64,000 bases of DNA, taken from Cryptomeria japonica (Eukaryota > Streptophyta > Pinopsida > Cupressales > Cupressaceae). Below the pieces are notes generated by a model that was not told where the DNA came from, made no database searches, and saw nothing but the letters and a program-made list of their open reading frames with translations. The first letter of the stretch is position 1. The number at the start of each line of letters is the position of its first letter. Of this stretch, positions 9,851 to 20,054 are shown piece after piece. Position numbers and translations under genes: made by a program. The stretch lies in contig NC_081408.1 in the NCBI RefSeq assembly GCF_030272615.1, forward strand, positions 62,120,614 through 62,184,613, written 5' to 3'.

Positions 9851-10752
9851 ATCTATGATGTTGATTTCGGTCTACAAGTGATTGCATAACGTTTGAGACT
9901 ATCTTGTATTATTAATTATGGAGAAGTACCTAGTTATAATTCAAACAATAGAATCATTAATATACTATCTAGCTAATGCTATATGAAACACATGAATGTT
10001 TGAAAGAGACGGCAAAAAATAATCAACAAACTTTAAAATTGATCTTTTCAAAAATTTCAAGACTAAGTAAATTCATGAAAACATGACAACATGACATTAA
10101 CTAAAAGACTTAATTTAATATCCCTTTTATCTGTTCTTTATTAATTCACTAGAAATATAATTATTTCCAAAACACTCAAGTAAAAATATAATGCCATGAA
10201 AATTAAAATTCATAATCCAAATTTCGTTTATATAAACCATTTGGTTGTAAATTTGAAATAGTTATTTAAATATTAAAAATTAATATTCATAATCCAACGT
10301 TCTAATTTTAATATTTGTATCAGACATTTAAATATTAAAACTATCATCTGAAGGCCATAAGGATCAAATATAAGCAAATGAATTTTTGTAACTTTTAACA
10401 CTAAAACTTGATGATGTTTCTTGGTGTAGGAATAGCTCTCAGTGACACTCTTTTTGGTAGAGTGAGACCAAATATCTTAGACATATCAATACCTGCCTGT
10501 TTGTCCATTTCCATACGGATAGACTAACTAAAGTCTTGCACCAATGATCCCACCACCAAATGAACCATTCTCTGTGCCAATGGAAGACCGATGCATATTG
10601 TTCTTCTTGCTCCAAATGGTATCAATTCAAAATCCATGCCTTTCTAATCAATGTCAAATTCCAAAAACCTATCTCAATTAAAATTCAAAGGATCCTTCCA
10701 CACACTGGGGTCTCTCCCAATGCTCCATGCATTCACAAGCACTTGGGTATTG
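9851..10752 (-). repeat. Duplicated segment: P450 3' exon end and its downstream flank
   Basis: About 900 bp, clearly homologous over its whole length to about 45863-46772. The copy starts at a CTATGATGTTGATTT word and ends inside the P450 coding region. It includes non-coding 3' flank and has no poly-A tail, so it is a DNA-level copy, not a reverse-transcribed mRNA. It is joined on the left to the second ORF of element C and on the right to the 3' tail of a B-type element. Confidence 0.85.
10401..10752 (-). pseudogene. Cytochrome P450 C-terminal fragment (CYP76-like), truncated copy
   Basis: It encodes the last 116 or so codons of a P450: a [15 protein letters not shown] block, then the heme loop, then a GIDMSKIFGLTLPK tail typical of the CYP76 family. 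The heme motif reads FGARRTICIG; the family pattern is FxxGxRxCxG, so the conserved Gly is replaced. There are three in-frame stops (in the NPNRF region, after FEFDID and in VQDFS). It is a dead fragment. The parent-like copy lies at 46415-47035 and is better preserved. Confidence 0.88.
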
Positions 10753-10819
10753 TTTGGCATTTCTTGGCACTTGGATGTTTTTCACATCTAGTGTTTCCAT
10801 CAATGCCAAAGGGGGAGAT
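10753..10819 (+). other. 3' internal tail and polypurine tract of a B-type element, upstream of the B 5' LTR
   Basis: This matches 22140-22207 (TTGGCATTTCTTGGCACTTGG, then AAAGGGGGAGAT), which is the internal 3' end of element B. Its presence before the left LTR means that LTR once served as the 3' LTR of another unit. It replaces the target duplication expected at the left end of B. Confidence 0.75.
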
Positions 10820-11625
10820 TGTTAGCAAATTGGAGGAATTGATTATGTGTTGCATTGATGTTTTTTTATTGATAGAAACACTGGTTTTTTTGGTTGTTTA
10901 CCAGTTTCCGGTAGAGAAGTTGGATTATGATATTGATCCAGTATGCTTCGGTATGCTTCGGTTTGTGGAATTGGTTTGGATCTGTCATTGATGCTATTTA
11001 GATGTGTATCATGATCAGTTGGTTCAAGATTTGATGACTCAAGAGCTATCATTTGTTCTAGTAAGCCTTTTGGTCATTGGTAAGGGTTTTACCAATAGAG
11101 ATTTGTTGAAGATCTTTTGATGCACATGATAAGTGGTGTTGGCATGGCTTATAGATGGATTTCAAGATGCTTTTGTTTATCTTGTTTGTGTTCCTGCTCA
11201 TTGATAGTGTTGGATTTGGGTCCAAACCTAATGCTATCTTATTCTGCTAGGTTATGGACCAGTTTATGTAACGTGTTGGTGGATGATCCCAATATGTTAC
11301 CGGTTGGGTCTATTGATTGGATTATGTTGTTTCATTCTTAGGCTAACTTGGTTGATCATTGGATTGCAGGTTTATGTTATGAATTTATTGTATTATCTTT
11401 TAGGTGGTCGACCTGATTGTTTAGGTCCTGGGTTGGTATAAATATGATGGAAGATATCTTTGTAGATCATGGGCATATGCATGGGTTTTTGGATATTTGT
11501 GTGCGAATAAGGTTGTAATCATATGCAGAGGTTTTGGTTCATCATAGGTGATCGAATTGAGTTGGTGAAAGAGGTTTAAGACCTCTGGTACTAAGCTTAA
11601 CCAAAACTATATCCAAGCATAGGAG
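10820..11625 (+). repeat. 5' LTR of element B, first part
   Basis: It starts TGTTAGCAAATTGGAGG and matches the 3' LTR at 22208-23408. It is interrupted at 11625 by A1, and the LTR resumes at 19574. A TATA box, TATAAATA, lies at 11437-11444. Confidence 0.9.
11437..11444 (+). promoter_or_regulatory. TATA box in the B 5' LTR
   Basis: TATAAATA in GGTATAAATATG. The equivalent site in the 3' LTR is at 22832-22839. A1 has inserted about 180 bp downstream. Confidence 0.6.
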
Positions 11626-12776
11626 TGTTAGGCCCAATATGGAAAGCTAATGTACTGAGTGGGGAGGGGTGAATCAGTACTCCAAAACTTTTCTTGAATA
11701 ATAACTTTACTGTTATGCATAAATAGAATGGTGCAGTAACATAAAATAAAGTTAAAAAAAATAGATAACAATCATATATGATTCACTCCATAACATATAT
11801 AATTTGGTTACGCAGAAACTCTTGGTTAGAGAGAAAAACTACGGTGGGGATGGCACCCACAACTTCACTACTGCAATAATAAAGAATGCTCGGTTAGAGC
11901 TACATTTTAGCTATTTCTGATAGCTTACCCTGTTAGGAGTAACAAGATCTATTAGATCTACCTTGCTAAAGGATTTTACAACATTTATTCTAAATGTTGC
12001 ACCTGGTTAGAGGATTTACAATTTATAGACTTGATTAGAGTCTTTTACCCTGTTAAAGGTTTCTCTTACAACTTCACAATATTACAATAAAATCATTACA
12101 GATATCTACAACTTTACATCTGAAATGTTATACTAGATTATATGTGCTCAAAATAGATTACCTTACTTATAGCATACCTCGGTAACCCATATAGTAACTC
12201 GATAAACCCTTCTGTTTACTTTGTTCTTTGACTATTCTATGAAAACCTTCTTGGTGACCTCTGTGTCTCTGTAACAGTCTTCTTTTTATGCATACATACA
12301 CACTTAACTCATGTTGTATAAATAGATCTCTTAAAACGGTGATCCAATTCATTGCTTCGATCTTACAAATAAGATTCCTCAAATGAATAACTAAACAAAT
12401 TATTTCATTGGTTAGATTGACCTTAAAATCATAACAATCTTCTAGTGCATTTTCCAGTGTAATAACGGTTTGATGTGCCTCGATCTTGTAACACATTTTC
12501 ATATGCATGTCCAGATTCAATGTATCTGGTAGCATGTTTCACTTGGTGTATGTCAACTCAGTGTGTCATCTTTACTGCTCGGTAGTCATGAAAAGATACT
12601 CCATAGATAGCTTGGTGTGTACTGCATTCTGTGACTGCTTTCTTTTGTAACCGACTAGATTGTGCATACCAACTTCTCTATGTATACCGACTGCATCATT
12701 CGGTAGTGCTAACCAACTAGAGTATATAGTATGAATTTGAATATAAAAACTAATGGCAACTTGATAAGTAGTAAGA
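11626..12776 (-). repeat. 3' LTR of A1
   Basis: 1151 bp, matching 18473-19573. The inner terminus reads GTAAGA where the other copies read GTAACA, a point change at the element end. The outer end is TGTTAGGCCC on the plus strand. Confidence 0.92.
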
Positions 12777-13166
12777 ATCTCCCCTTTTGACATTAGTTGA
12801 GATGTTTGACAAAAACTACTTTCAAAGTCATAACTCAAAAATCTATATACTTTGCAAAATGATTGACAATATATACAATAGTCAATGAAATAGTATATTC
12901 AGATATACTCCCCTTATCATTATACTGTACATAACTCTGATTTTGCATGCTTAGTTCTGTGCTTGTGTGCTCTTCTTACTGTTCTTGGATACTCTGCATA
13001 CTCTGCTCGGTATACTCCCCCTGTATACAATACTCCAAATACTATATCAGAACTGTATCACCAAAATTGTATCACTCCCTAAATATAATATATTACTCCC
13101 CTTATATAGTATCACCCCCCCTTTTTGGAAAACATCAAAAAATTAATTTCCATCTGGGGACGGTAA
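12777..13166 (-). other. 3' non-coding region of A1 with multiple polypurine tracts
   Basis: On the minus strand there is a tract AAAAGGGGAGA at the LTR (12777-12790). Further AAGGGGAG or GGGGGAG tracts lie near 12908-12917, 13015-13022, 13097-13104 and 13116-13125. Multiple polypurine tracts upstream of the 3' LTR are a known hallmark of Sireviruses. No gene is seen here. Confidence 0.7.
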
Positions 13167-16100
13167 CTAATCAAAAATAGATTTATACTTTTTCTGGGCA
13201 TCAGTGAGAGCGATTGAGAGTGCATCCTTTACACTTTCCATTAAATAATGTTGTGCTTGAATATCAGCCAATAGTGATATTAAGCCATCAAGAGTGCTTC
13301 CCTCTTGTGTAGTAGATAGGCGTGTAGCTCGGTTAATCTGTTCTTGAACTGATGAAAGATGAGGAAGGAATAATGTTTGGAGTGTCATTATATCCATCCT
13401 GATCTTGTATTCTTCATTTCTTAGTTCCAATTTTTGAGCCATGAGCTGTTGAAGCTTGGTATAAAAATTATGAACTGAATTGGGCTTAGTGGTCAACTTA
13501 TTTGAGAGATTGGTGATCTCTTTCTCAATTGCATCAGTTTTATTCTTGATATCTGTAATGAATATAGAAAATGTGAAAATTTTCTAAAATAAATAAAGAA
13601 TATGCTTGAGTTGAGGGGACAACTCAGCAATGAATTTGACAAGCTTGACTTTCCCAATAGCTAGAGCTTTTTGTACCTCTTCTATCATTTTTGCAGTAAG
13701 CTCCTTGTCTTTTAGCTTGCTCCAATACTTAGATGCATCAACTCCTGATGTTTCTATTTGATTAAGGAGTTCATCTAGTTGAATGTGGATGGTTGCATTG
13801 GTTGACACTGTAGTTGTAGGTAGCATATCTGTCAGCAGTGTCTTCACCTTCTGAAGTACTTTATTCTTCTTTTGAATGGCCATCTATTTTTCTTGTTCAA
13901 CCTTTGCTTTGCATAGTTCACCAAAATCAATAAGTGCTTGCCCCTTTAATTTTGATATATCCACATTGGTCAACACTATTGGTTTAGATAAATCAACTTT
14001 GAAACTATACTTTTTCACCTTCTTCTCTTTACCTTTAGTTGGTTGGACCAAGACAATAGCTTGTGAGGCTTGCTGACCCTCGGTAGGTTGCTCAGTAGAG
14101 GCAACACTTTGGTCAATTCCTATAGCCACTATGGTGTCTTTTGGTGTCGCGATACTGGGTGTCTCAGCTACTACATTTTTGGTTCTCAAGGGTGCTTGAG
14201 AGGTCTGTTCTTGAGTTGTACCTTCTGTTGCTTCAGACTAGTGACCTTTGGTGCCTTGTGTTGTGTCTTAAGGAGCTTCGGTAGAGATAGGTTTCTTGAC
14301 CGGTGGGTAAGGTTGAACTTGTTCTAAAACAGATTCACTAGATACAAGTTTTGCATATGTAGTGCCTTCTATCATTTCCTGCACCAGTGCTTCTACATCC
14401 ATGACATCTTCATCAATTTGAATAGTGTTAGTCGGGTCTTGCTCGGTAGCATCAGGACCTTTCTCGGTGACATCAGGATCATGTTCGGTGACATCAACAA
14501 TTTCAACTATAGCTTGTTCATTGACATCCTTGATTTTGAAGATATCCTGCCATTTTTCTTTTGTCTCCTTTTCTACGTCAATGTATAGCCCATTCATCAA
14601 TTTTAAGGCTCTCTGTTTGACAAGAAATTTAGAATTGTAGGTTGTAAACTATTCCTTTATTTCTGCTACAGACATATCAGGAAATAGATGGACTAGACTT
14701 CTTTCTCTAATTTGTTTCTCTAAGTCCATTGCATACTTCCACCTATTATCAATATGCAAGTAAAGTTCATTTGGAAGTGACTCTACTAGTTCCAATGGAG
14801 CTAGCCGAAACTTTAGAAGTGTGCAGATGACAACTTCTTCAACTTGTCTCTTCTCATTATTATTCCTAGTCTCATACTTGACATATCTAAATCCTCCAAA
14901 TCCACCATATTCTTTTAGATTGGCACAAAAGTTTTCAACACTATGTATATTTACCTTCTTGCTCTTTACAATTTGGAATTTGTTTGCATCTTCAGATTCT
15001 GTATCACTAGAGTCTTTTGCCAGAATGAGTCTTTGAGTAGATTTCTTGTAGGTCTTGGTTACCTTGGGAATAGTAACACTCTTTTTTTTCTTACTCGGTG
15101 ATGCTCCAGATGCTCTTGTGTTAGGTCTCTTTGTTGGAGGTGGTGTCGGTAGGGCCTTTGAAGTGTCCAGTTTCTTTCTTTTTAACACTTTACCCTTAGG
15201 CAATTCAGTGCTCAGTGTTATAGCTGCCTCTTGATCTTTAGATTCCTCTTTGGTGATGGCAAGAGTGCCTTTGACAGGTGTAGAGGAGGAGTCCTCTCCA
15301 AATTTCTCAAATACTGCCTTAATCATCTTTGTGGCCTTTCTTGTAGCTTTGGGTACTACAATGCTCATTTTTACCTTTTCCTTAACTTCTTCATAAGTTT
15401 CATATCTCAGCTCGGTAGCATGCCTTGGTAATGAAAGAAATGCATCAATTTGATGTTGTGTGATATCAAAGTCAATCTCGTAACCCATTGGTGGCAAAGA
15501 TTGAGTTCTTGGTTCCACAACATTCACATAACAGTAATTAGTGTCTACCTCAAAGCATATATCATCTTTATATTTCTCTACCAGCTGGGGTGGATTCCGG
15601 TACCTGTTGCGCATCTTCTCTTGAAATTTTCTGAAGTAGTCATCCATGATATCATTGAAATTATCTCCTAGCTTCTTGATAAAGTCATTAATCTGATGGG
15701 TGATTGGTCGGTGTAGCTCCCAAACTACTTTACCGACTGATGGAAAGAATTTCTCAAAGTAGAAAAACATGCATACAAGAAGTGAACCAAACTTCAGTGT
15801 TTTTGCAAGTAGTTCTTCTTCGGCTTCCTTATTGTGTTCAGGTTCTAAAACAAGTTCTTCAATAACAGTTCACATAAGTCAACTTTCATTCCCTTTTTCA
15901 CAATTTTATAGGCTAAGTCAACTGTTGCATAGGGTACACTGTTTCCCTTTCTGATTGGAAGAAACAATAACCAATTACTCTAATGGCAAACTTAAGTTCT
16001 ACATCAGTGACATTGTTCAGTTTTAGTCCTCTATAATCAGATTCTACTCTGGTTAAACTGATTAACTCCTTCTATGATATCATCTTCTGTGCTCGTGCAT

Positions 16101-16505
16101 GATCATAGATAGGATAACCGGTGATCACATGAATGGTTGCTCTTCTAGCCACATAAAATCATCATGAACTCTGCTCAAAATAAGCTTAACCCATTGGGGC
16201 TTGAACACATGAGGATAGGTTAGGGCTTCAGTCAATCCTTTGATTTTGATGTGTTCATACTTACTGTCCATTTTACCATTGGTACATAGCTCATCATAGG
16301 TGTCACTTATTTCAACATGACCAAGTTCTTCAACACAACATTTGGTGAAGAATCTCACATCTTCGACTAACAAGACTTGATCTGGGATGAGTGAAAAGGT
16401 AGTTTTGTCATCCAGTCCGGAGGCAACTTTAGGAGTCAAAGAGTACTTCAGTGAGGGCTTCTCTACATTTTTGACAACTATGGGATCTTGGATCTTGGGT
16501 GCCAT
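13167..16505 (-). pseudogene. Long unrecognised second ORF of A1 (about 1,100 codons, broken)
   Basis: It starts MAPKIQDPIVVKN and is followed in pieces through 15770, 14600, 14189, 13883 and 13496. The layout, N to C, is as follows: a globular N-terminal region (LLVEDVRFFTKC, LSRVHDDFMWLEE), a middle block (FYFEKFFPSVGKVVWELHRP, VEKYKDDICFEV), a Lys-rich stretch that could be a nuclear signal (KVLKRKK, PSKKKKS) and an acidic SSDTESED. Next are a conserved NELYLHIDNRWKYAMDLEK block, a Thr/Glu/Pro/Gln-rich linker, and a C-terminal helical region with coiled-coil character ending KYKSIFD. It has no RT, integrase or protease motifs and no obvious membrane segment. Several stops break it. Possible relations are the env-like gene that some Sireviruses carry at this place, or a captured host gene; I cannot decide between them. 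Confidence 0.75.
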
Positions 16506-17095
16506 TTGTAAATTTCAGATAAAACTAGCAAACTATCCTTAGGGTTTGACAGTTTACAAATGGCAAACGTTTCACACTCAGTAGATAATAACAATTTGAT
16601 AAGATTGGTAAACCAACTTAACAGTGTGATGAGATTTGATGTAAATACCTTGGATTCACTTTGAACGAGGTTTGATCACCTTGATTCACTCTGCTCTGCT
16701 CTCTTGAAAACTTGGTGAATGAAAATGACCACGAAAATGCTTTCAAGTACACAAAATATCTTATCGGGCTCCGTGTGGGTTAGGTCAAAGACATTAAATG
16801 CACTCAGTTCACCTTTAACCGATTTACTCTCCTTTTTTTCATTTTAACCGAGTAACCAAATTTCCTTCATTTACGGACTTGACAGGCTTCCTGTATACAC
16901 CAACTTGACAGGTTTCCTGTAAAGTACTTTTGATAGAATTTCAAACCTACTAATGCATCTTGACTATGGAAATTTTGAATTTAGTACATAATAGAATAGG
17001 AACTGTTATGATTTTAACTTTCAGAGAATGCAGTCCCTTCATACCTTTTCTGATTAATTTTGAATAGGTGCACCTAACTCGGTAGGTAAGGTGCT
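16506..17095 (-). other. Spacer between gag and the second ORF of A1
   Basis: No gene is seen. It is homologous to 31244-31739 of A2, including a short repeated phrase around TTGACAGGCTTCCTGTA (16870-16920). Confidence 0.5.
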
Positions 17096-18410
17096 TTATT
17101 CATTTGACATGATTTCCTTCTTTTTCCAAATCATCTTTAATTTTTCTTTTATTTCCTCAGTTTCTTTTCTAGGTTGATCTCTGCAATCTCCAGCCAAGTG
17201 TCCAACTTTGTGACAATGAAAACATGCCATACCAGGATTTCTCCACATTGATCTTTGGTTGTTCATTCCAAACCTTATAAAATAGTTGGCACTTATATGT
17301 CAATATCTTCCACAACATTCACACAATATCCTTGTATTGTAATCCCATGGTACTGCTGCATATTGTCGGTAAGGATTTGTGTGAGTTAGGTAACCTCTAG
17401 TGTGTGCTCGGTGTGCAGACCACATGTAGTTCTTTTGCTTAAGCCAGCATTTCTTGTTACTATGTCCATATCTATTGCAGTTTCTACAAAACCCTTTGAA
17501 TTTTACCTTATGATAGTTGTTACTAGACTTTTTCCTACATTGATTAGATGTGTGACCATATTTATTGCAATTGTAGCAATAACCATTGGACTTAGTTATA
17601 TTCAGTTTCTTACCTTTTCTAATTTGGCATATGTTGGTAGTATGACCTTGATTTCCATAGTAGTAGCAAATAGGCTTCTTCCTTTTGATGTTATTCCTAT
17701 TTCCAGCTTGCTTTGATGATTCTCCTCTCTCAGTAGTATGAATTCCTTTCTCGGTAGAGTCTTTTCCTTTGTAACCAAGTCCTACATCTTTGTTGGGTCT
17801 TCTTGTATTCAGTTTCTCATCCAACATCTTTGATGCTTCATAACTCTTCTTCAATGTTTCTTTGGATTTCTTCTTTGTTTCTAGTACATCGATCAACCTT
17901 GATACTTCAAGTCTCAATGCTTGGTTCTCATCATTCTTTAAAATTGCTTCATGATGTGCATAACCTAGTTGATCTGTTATATTTTGTTGAATTCCAGGTT
18001 AACCTTGTGATTTCATCATTCTTCTCAGACACTAAGACTTCAAGTTGTTGTTTCTCTCTCTGTAGATCTCTTGCTTTATCCTCAGCTGTCCTCAATGCAT
18101 CTAGATTTTCAGTCATCTGTGTACTAAAATGTTCTTGTTCTCTTTCCATTTCTTTTATTTGATTAGCCAATGCTTTGTTCTTTTCTTTCAATACTCCAAT
18201 CTTTTCTTCAGTTTCTTCAGATATACTATTCTTAGATGATGTCTCAATTTGTTTCACTAACTCTTGAGAATCATGCAAGTCATCAGATAATCTTCTTCTT
18301 ACTTTCAAAGATTTTTGCATTTGCCTTTGCATGTCTGCAATCACTTGATTAGCATCATCCAACTCTTCTTGCAGATACACAATCCTCTGAGATTGTTTAT
18401 AGCCTTTCAT
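17096..18410 (-). pseudogene. Gag-like protein of A1: coiled coil and CCHC zinc knuckles
   Basis: The best start is MKGYKQSQRIVYL at 18410, about 60 bp after the primer site. The first 150 or so residues are strongly heptad-like (EELDDANQVIADMQRQMQKS, EKNKALANQIKEMEREQEHF), indicating a coiled coil. After a frame change near 17949-17917 come the zinc knuckles. The first is CYYYGNQGHTTNIC, with its second Cys lost; A2 keeps it. CYNCNKYGHTSNQC and CRNCNRYGHSNKKC follow, then a decayed CECCGRY unit with a stop, and finally CFHCHKVGHLAGDC near 17230. Coiled coil plus knuckles is typical of Sirevirus gag, which assembles particles and binds RNA. At least one frameshift and one stop make it non-functional. 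Confidence 0.82.
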
Positions 18411-18454
18411 TGATAAGATCTTTCTCTTTAGGTAGTTAAACCCTTTTCTAAGAT

Positions 18455-18472
18455 TCAAGCTCTGATACCAAT
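18455..18472 (-). other. Primer binding site of A1
   Basis: Minus strand TTGGTATCAGAGCTTGAA directly after the 5' LTR, complementary to the 3' end of initiator tRNA-Met. Confidence 0.9.
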
Positions 18473-19573
18473 TATTCGGCCCAATATGGAAAGCTAATGT
18501 ATTGAGAGGGGAGGGGTGAATCAGTACTCAAAAAATTTTCTTGAATAAAAACTTTACTATTATGCATAAACAAAATGGTGCACTAACATAAAATAAAGTT
18601 AAAATAAATAGATAACAATCATACATGATTCACTCCATAACACATATATTTTGGTTATGCATAACACCCACAACTTCACTACTGCAATAATAAAGAATGC
18701 TCAGTTAGAGCTACATTTTAGCTATTTTTGATAGCTTACCTTGTTAGGAGTAACAAGATCTGTTAGATCTACCTTCCTAAAGGATTTTACAACATTTATT
18801 CTAAATGCTGCACCTGGTTAGAGGCTTTACAATTTATAGACTTGATTAGAGTCTTTTACCTTGTTAAAGGTTTCTCTTAGAACTTCACAATATTACAATA
18901 AAATCAATACAAATATCTGCAACTTTACATCTAAAATGTTATAGCAGATTCTATGTGCTCAGAATAGATTACCTTGCTTATAGCATACCTCAGTAACCCA
19001 TATAGCAACTTGGTAAACCCTTATGTTTACTCTGTTCTTCGACTGTTCTCTGAAAACCTTCTTGGTGACCTTTGTGTCTCTATAACAGTCTTCTTTTTAT
19101 GCATACATACACACTTAACTCGTGCTCTATAAATAGATCTCTTAAAATGGTGATCTAATTCATTGCTTTGATCTTACAAATAAGATTCCTCAAATGAATA
19201 ACTAAACAAATTATTTCATTGGTTAGATTGACCTTAAAATCATACACAATCTTCTAGTGCAATTTCCAATGTAATAACGGTTCGATGTGCCTCGATCTTG
19301 TAACACATTTTCATATGCATGTCCAGGTTCAATGTATCTGGTAACACATTTCACTCAGTGTGTCATCTTTACTGCTTGGTAGTCATGAAAAGATACTTGA
19401 TAGATAGTTTGGTGTGTACTGCGTTCTATGACTGCTTTCTTCTGTAACTGACTAGACTGTGCATACCGACTTCTCTGTGTATACTGACTGCATGATTCAG
19501 TAGTGCTAACCGACTAGAGTATATAGTATGACTCTGAATATAAAAACTAATGGCAACTTTATAAGTAGTAACA
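18473..19573 (-). repeat. 5' LTR of A1
   Basis: 1101 bp. It lacks about 40 bp near 18660 (the GCAGAAACTCTTGG..GGGATGG part) that is present in the other LTR and in A2. The outer end GTAACA is followed by the target duplication AGGAG. Confidence 0.92.
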
Positions 19574-19998
19574 AGGAGATGCTATTCTTGCAGTTCACTC
19601 TTCTTTTTGGATTGTAGTCTGAATTTATTTTGTAATCAATGAGGCTCCTTTTGTGATGAGCAGTGCACTCTAGGTTGTTGGTCTTCTTGCATGTGCAGGC
19701 CCGTCTTATTTTAATCACATACTTACTACAGAAGTATTATCTGACCGTGGGTAGGCTTCCCACCATGGTTTTTCCCATTACCGGGTTTTCCACATACAAA
19801 TCTTAGCGTTTTCTTTTGTGGATGGCTGGTAAATGTTCTGTGGTTTATATTTGTTCTTAACTATTATATCTGCTATTCTGGTATTTTGTTTATGTATTCT
19901 AGTAATAAGATTTTAATACTTAAAGTTCTATAATATGTTAACAACTAATTCACCCCCCCCCCTCTCTATTGTTCACCAGTTATCTAAGTTGTCTAACA
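19574..19998 (+). repeat. 5' LTR of element B, second part
   Basis: The continuation after A1. It matches 22984-23408 and ends GTTGTCTAACA. The first five bases are the duplicated target AGGAG. Confidence 0.9.
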
Positions 19999-20016
19999 AT
20001 TAGTATCAGAGCCTCA
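19999..20016 (+). other. Primer binding site of element B
   Basis: ATTAGTATCAGAGCCTCA. This is the initiator-Met primer site with one G-to-A change from the TTGGTATC form. Confidence 0.85.
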
Positions 20017-20054
20017 TCCTCTCTGTAAAACCTTAACCACTCAAGGAAGATCTT

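Larger units (their letters stand above)
11626..19573 (-). mobile_element. Complete non-autonomous Sirevirus-like element A1
   Basis: About 7.9 kb, read on the minus strand and nested in the 5' LTR of B with the target duplication AGGAG (11621-11625 and 19574-19578). LTRs are 11626-12776 and 18473-19573. In element order it has the 5' LTR, primer site, gag with coiled coil and zinc knuckles, a spacer, a very long unrecognised frame, a 3' region with several polypurine tracts, and the 3' LTR. No protease, integrase, RT or RNase H could be found. The repeated AAGGGGAG tracts and the coiled-coil gag point to the Sirevirus branch of Ty1/copia. The sister copy is A2 (26358-34349). Confidence 0.9.

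Noticed and set aside
10560-10991. 143-codon plus-strand frame
   Set aside because: It is a chimera of the antisense strand of the P450 fragment and LTR sequence.
16125-16505. Second ORF of the A family as a known plant mobile-domain or aminotransferase-like protein
   Set aside because: The general look is similar, but I cannot align diagnostic residues by eye, so no family name is given.
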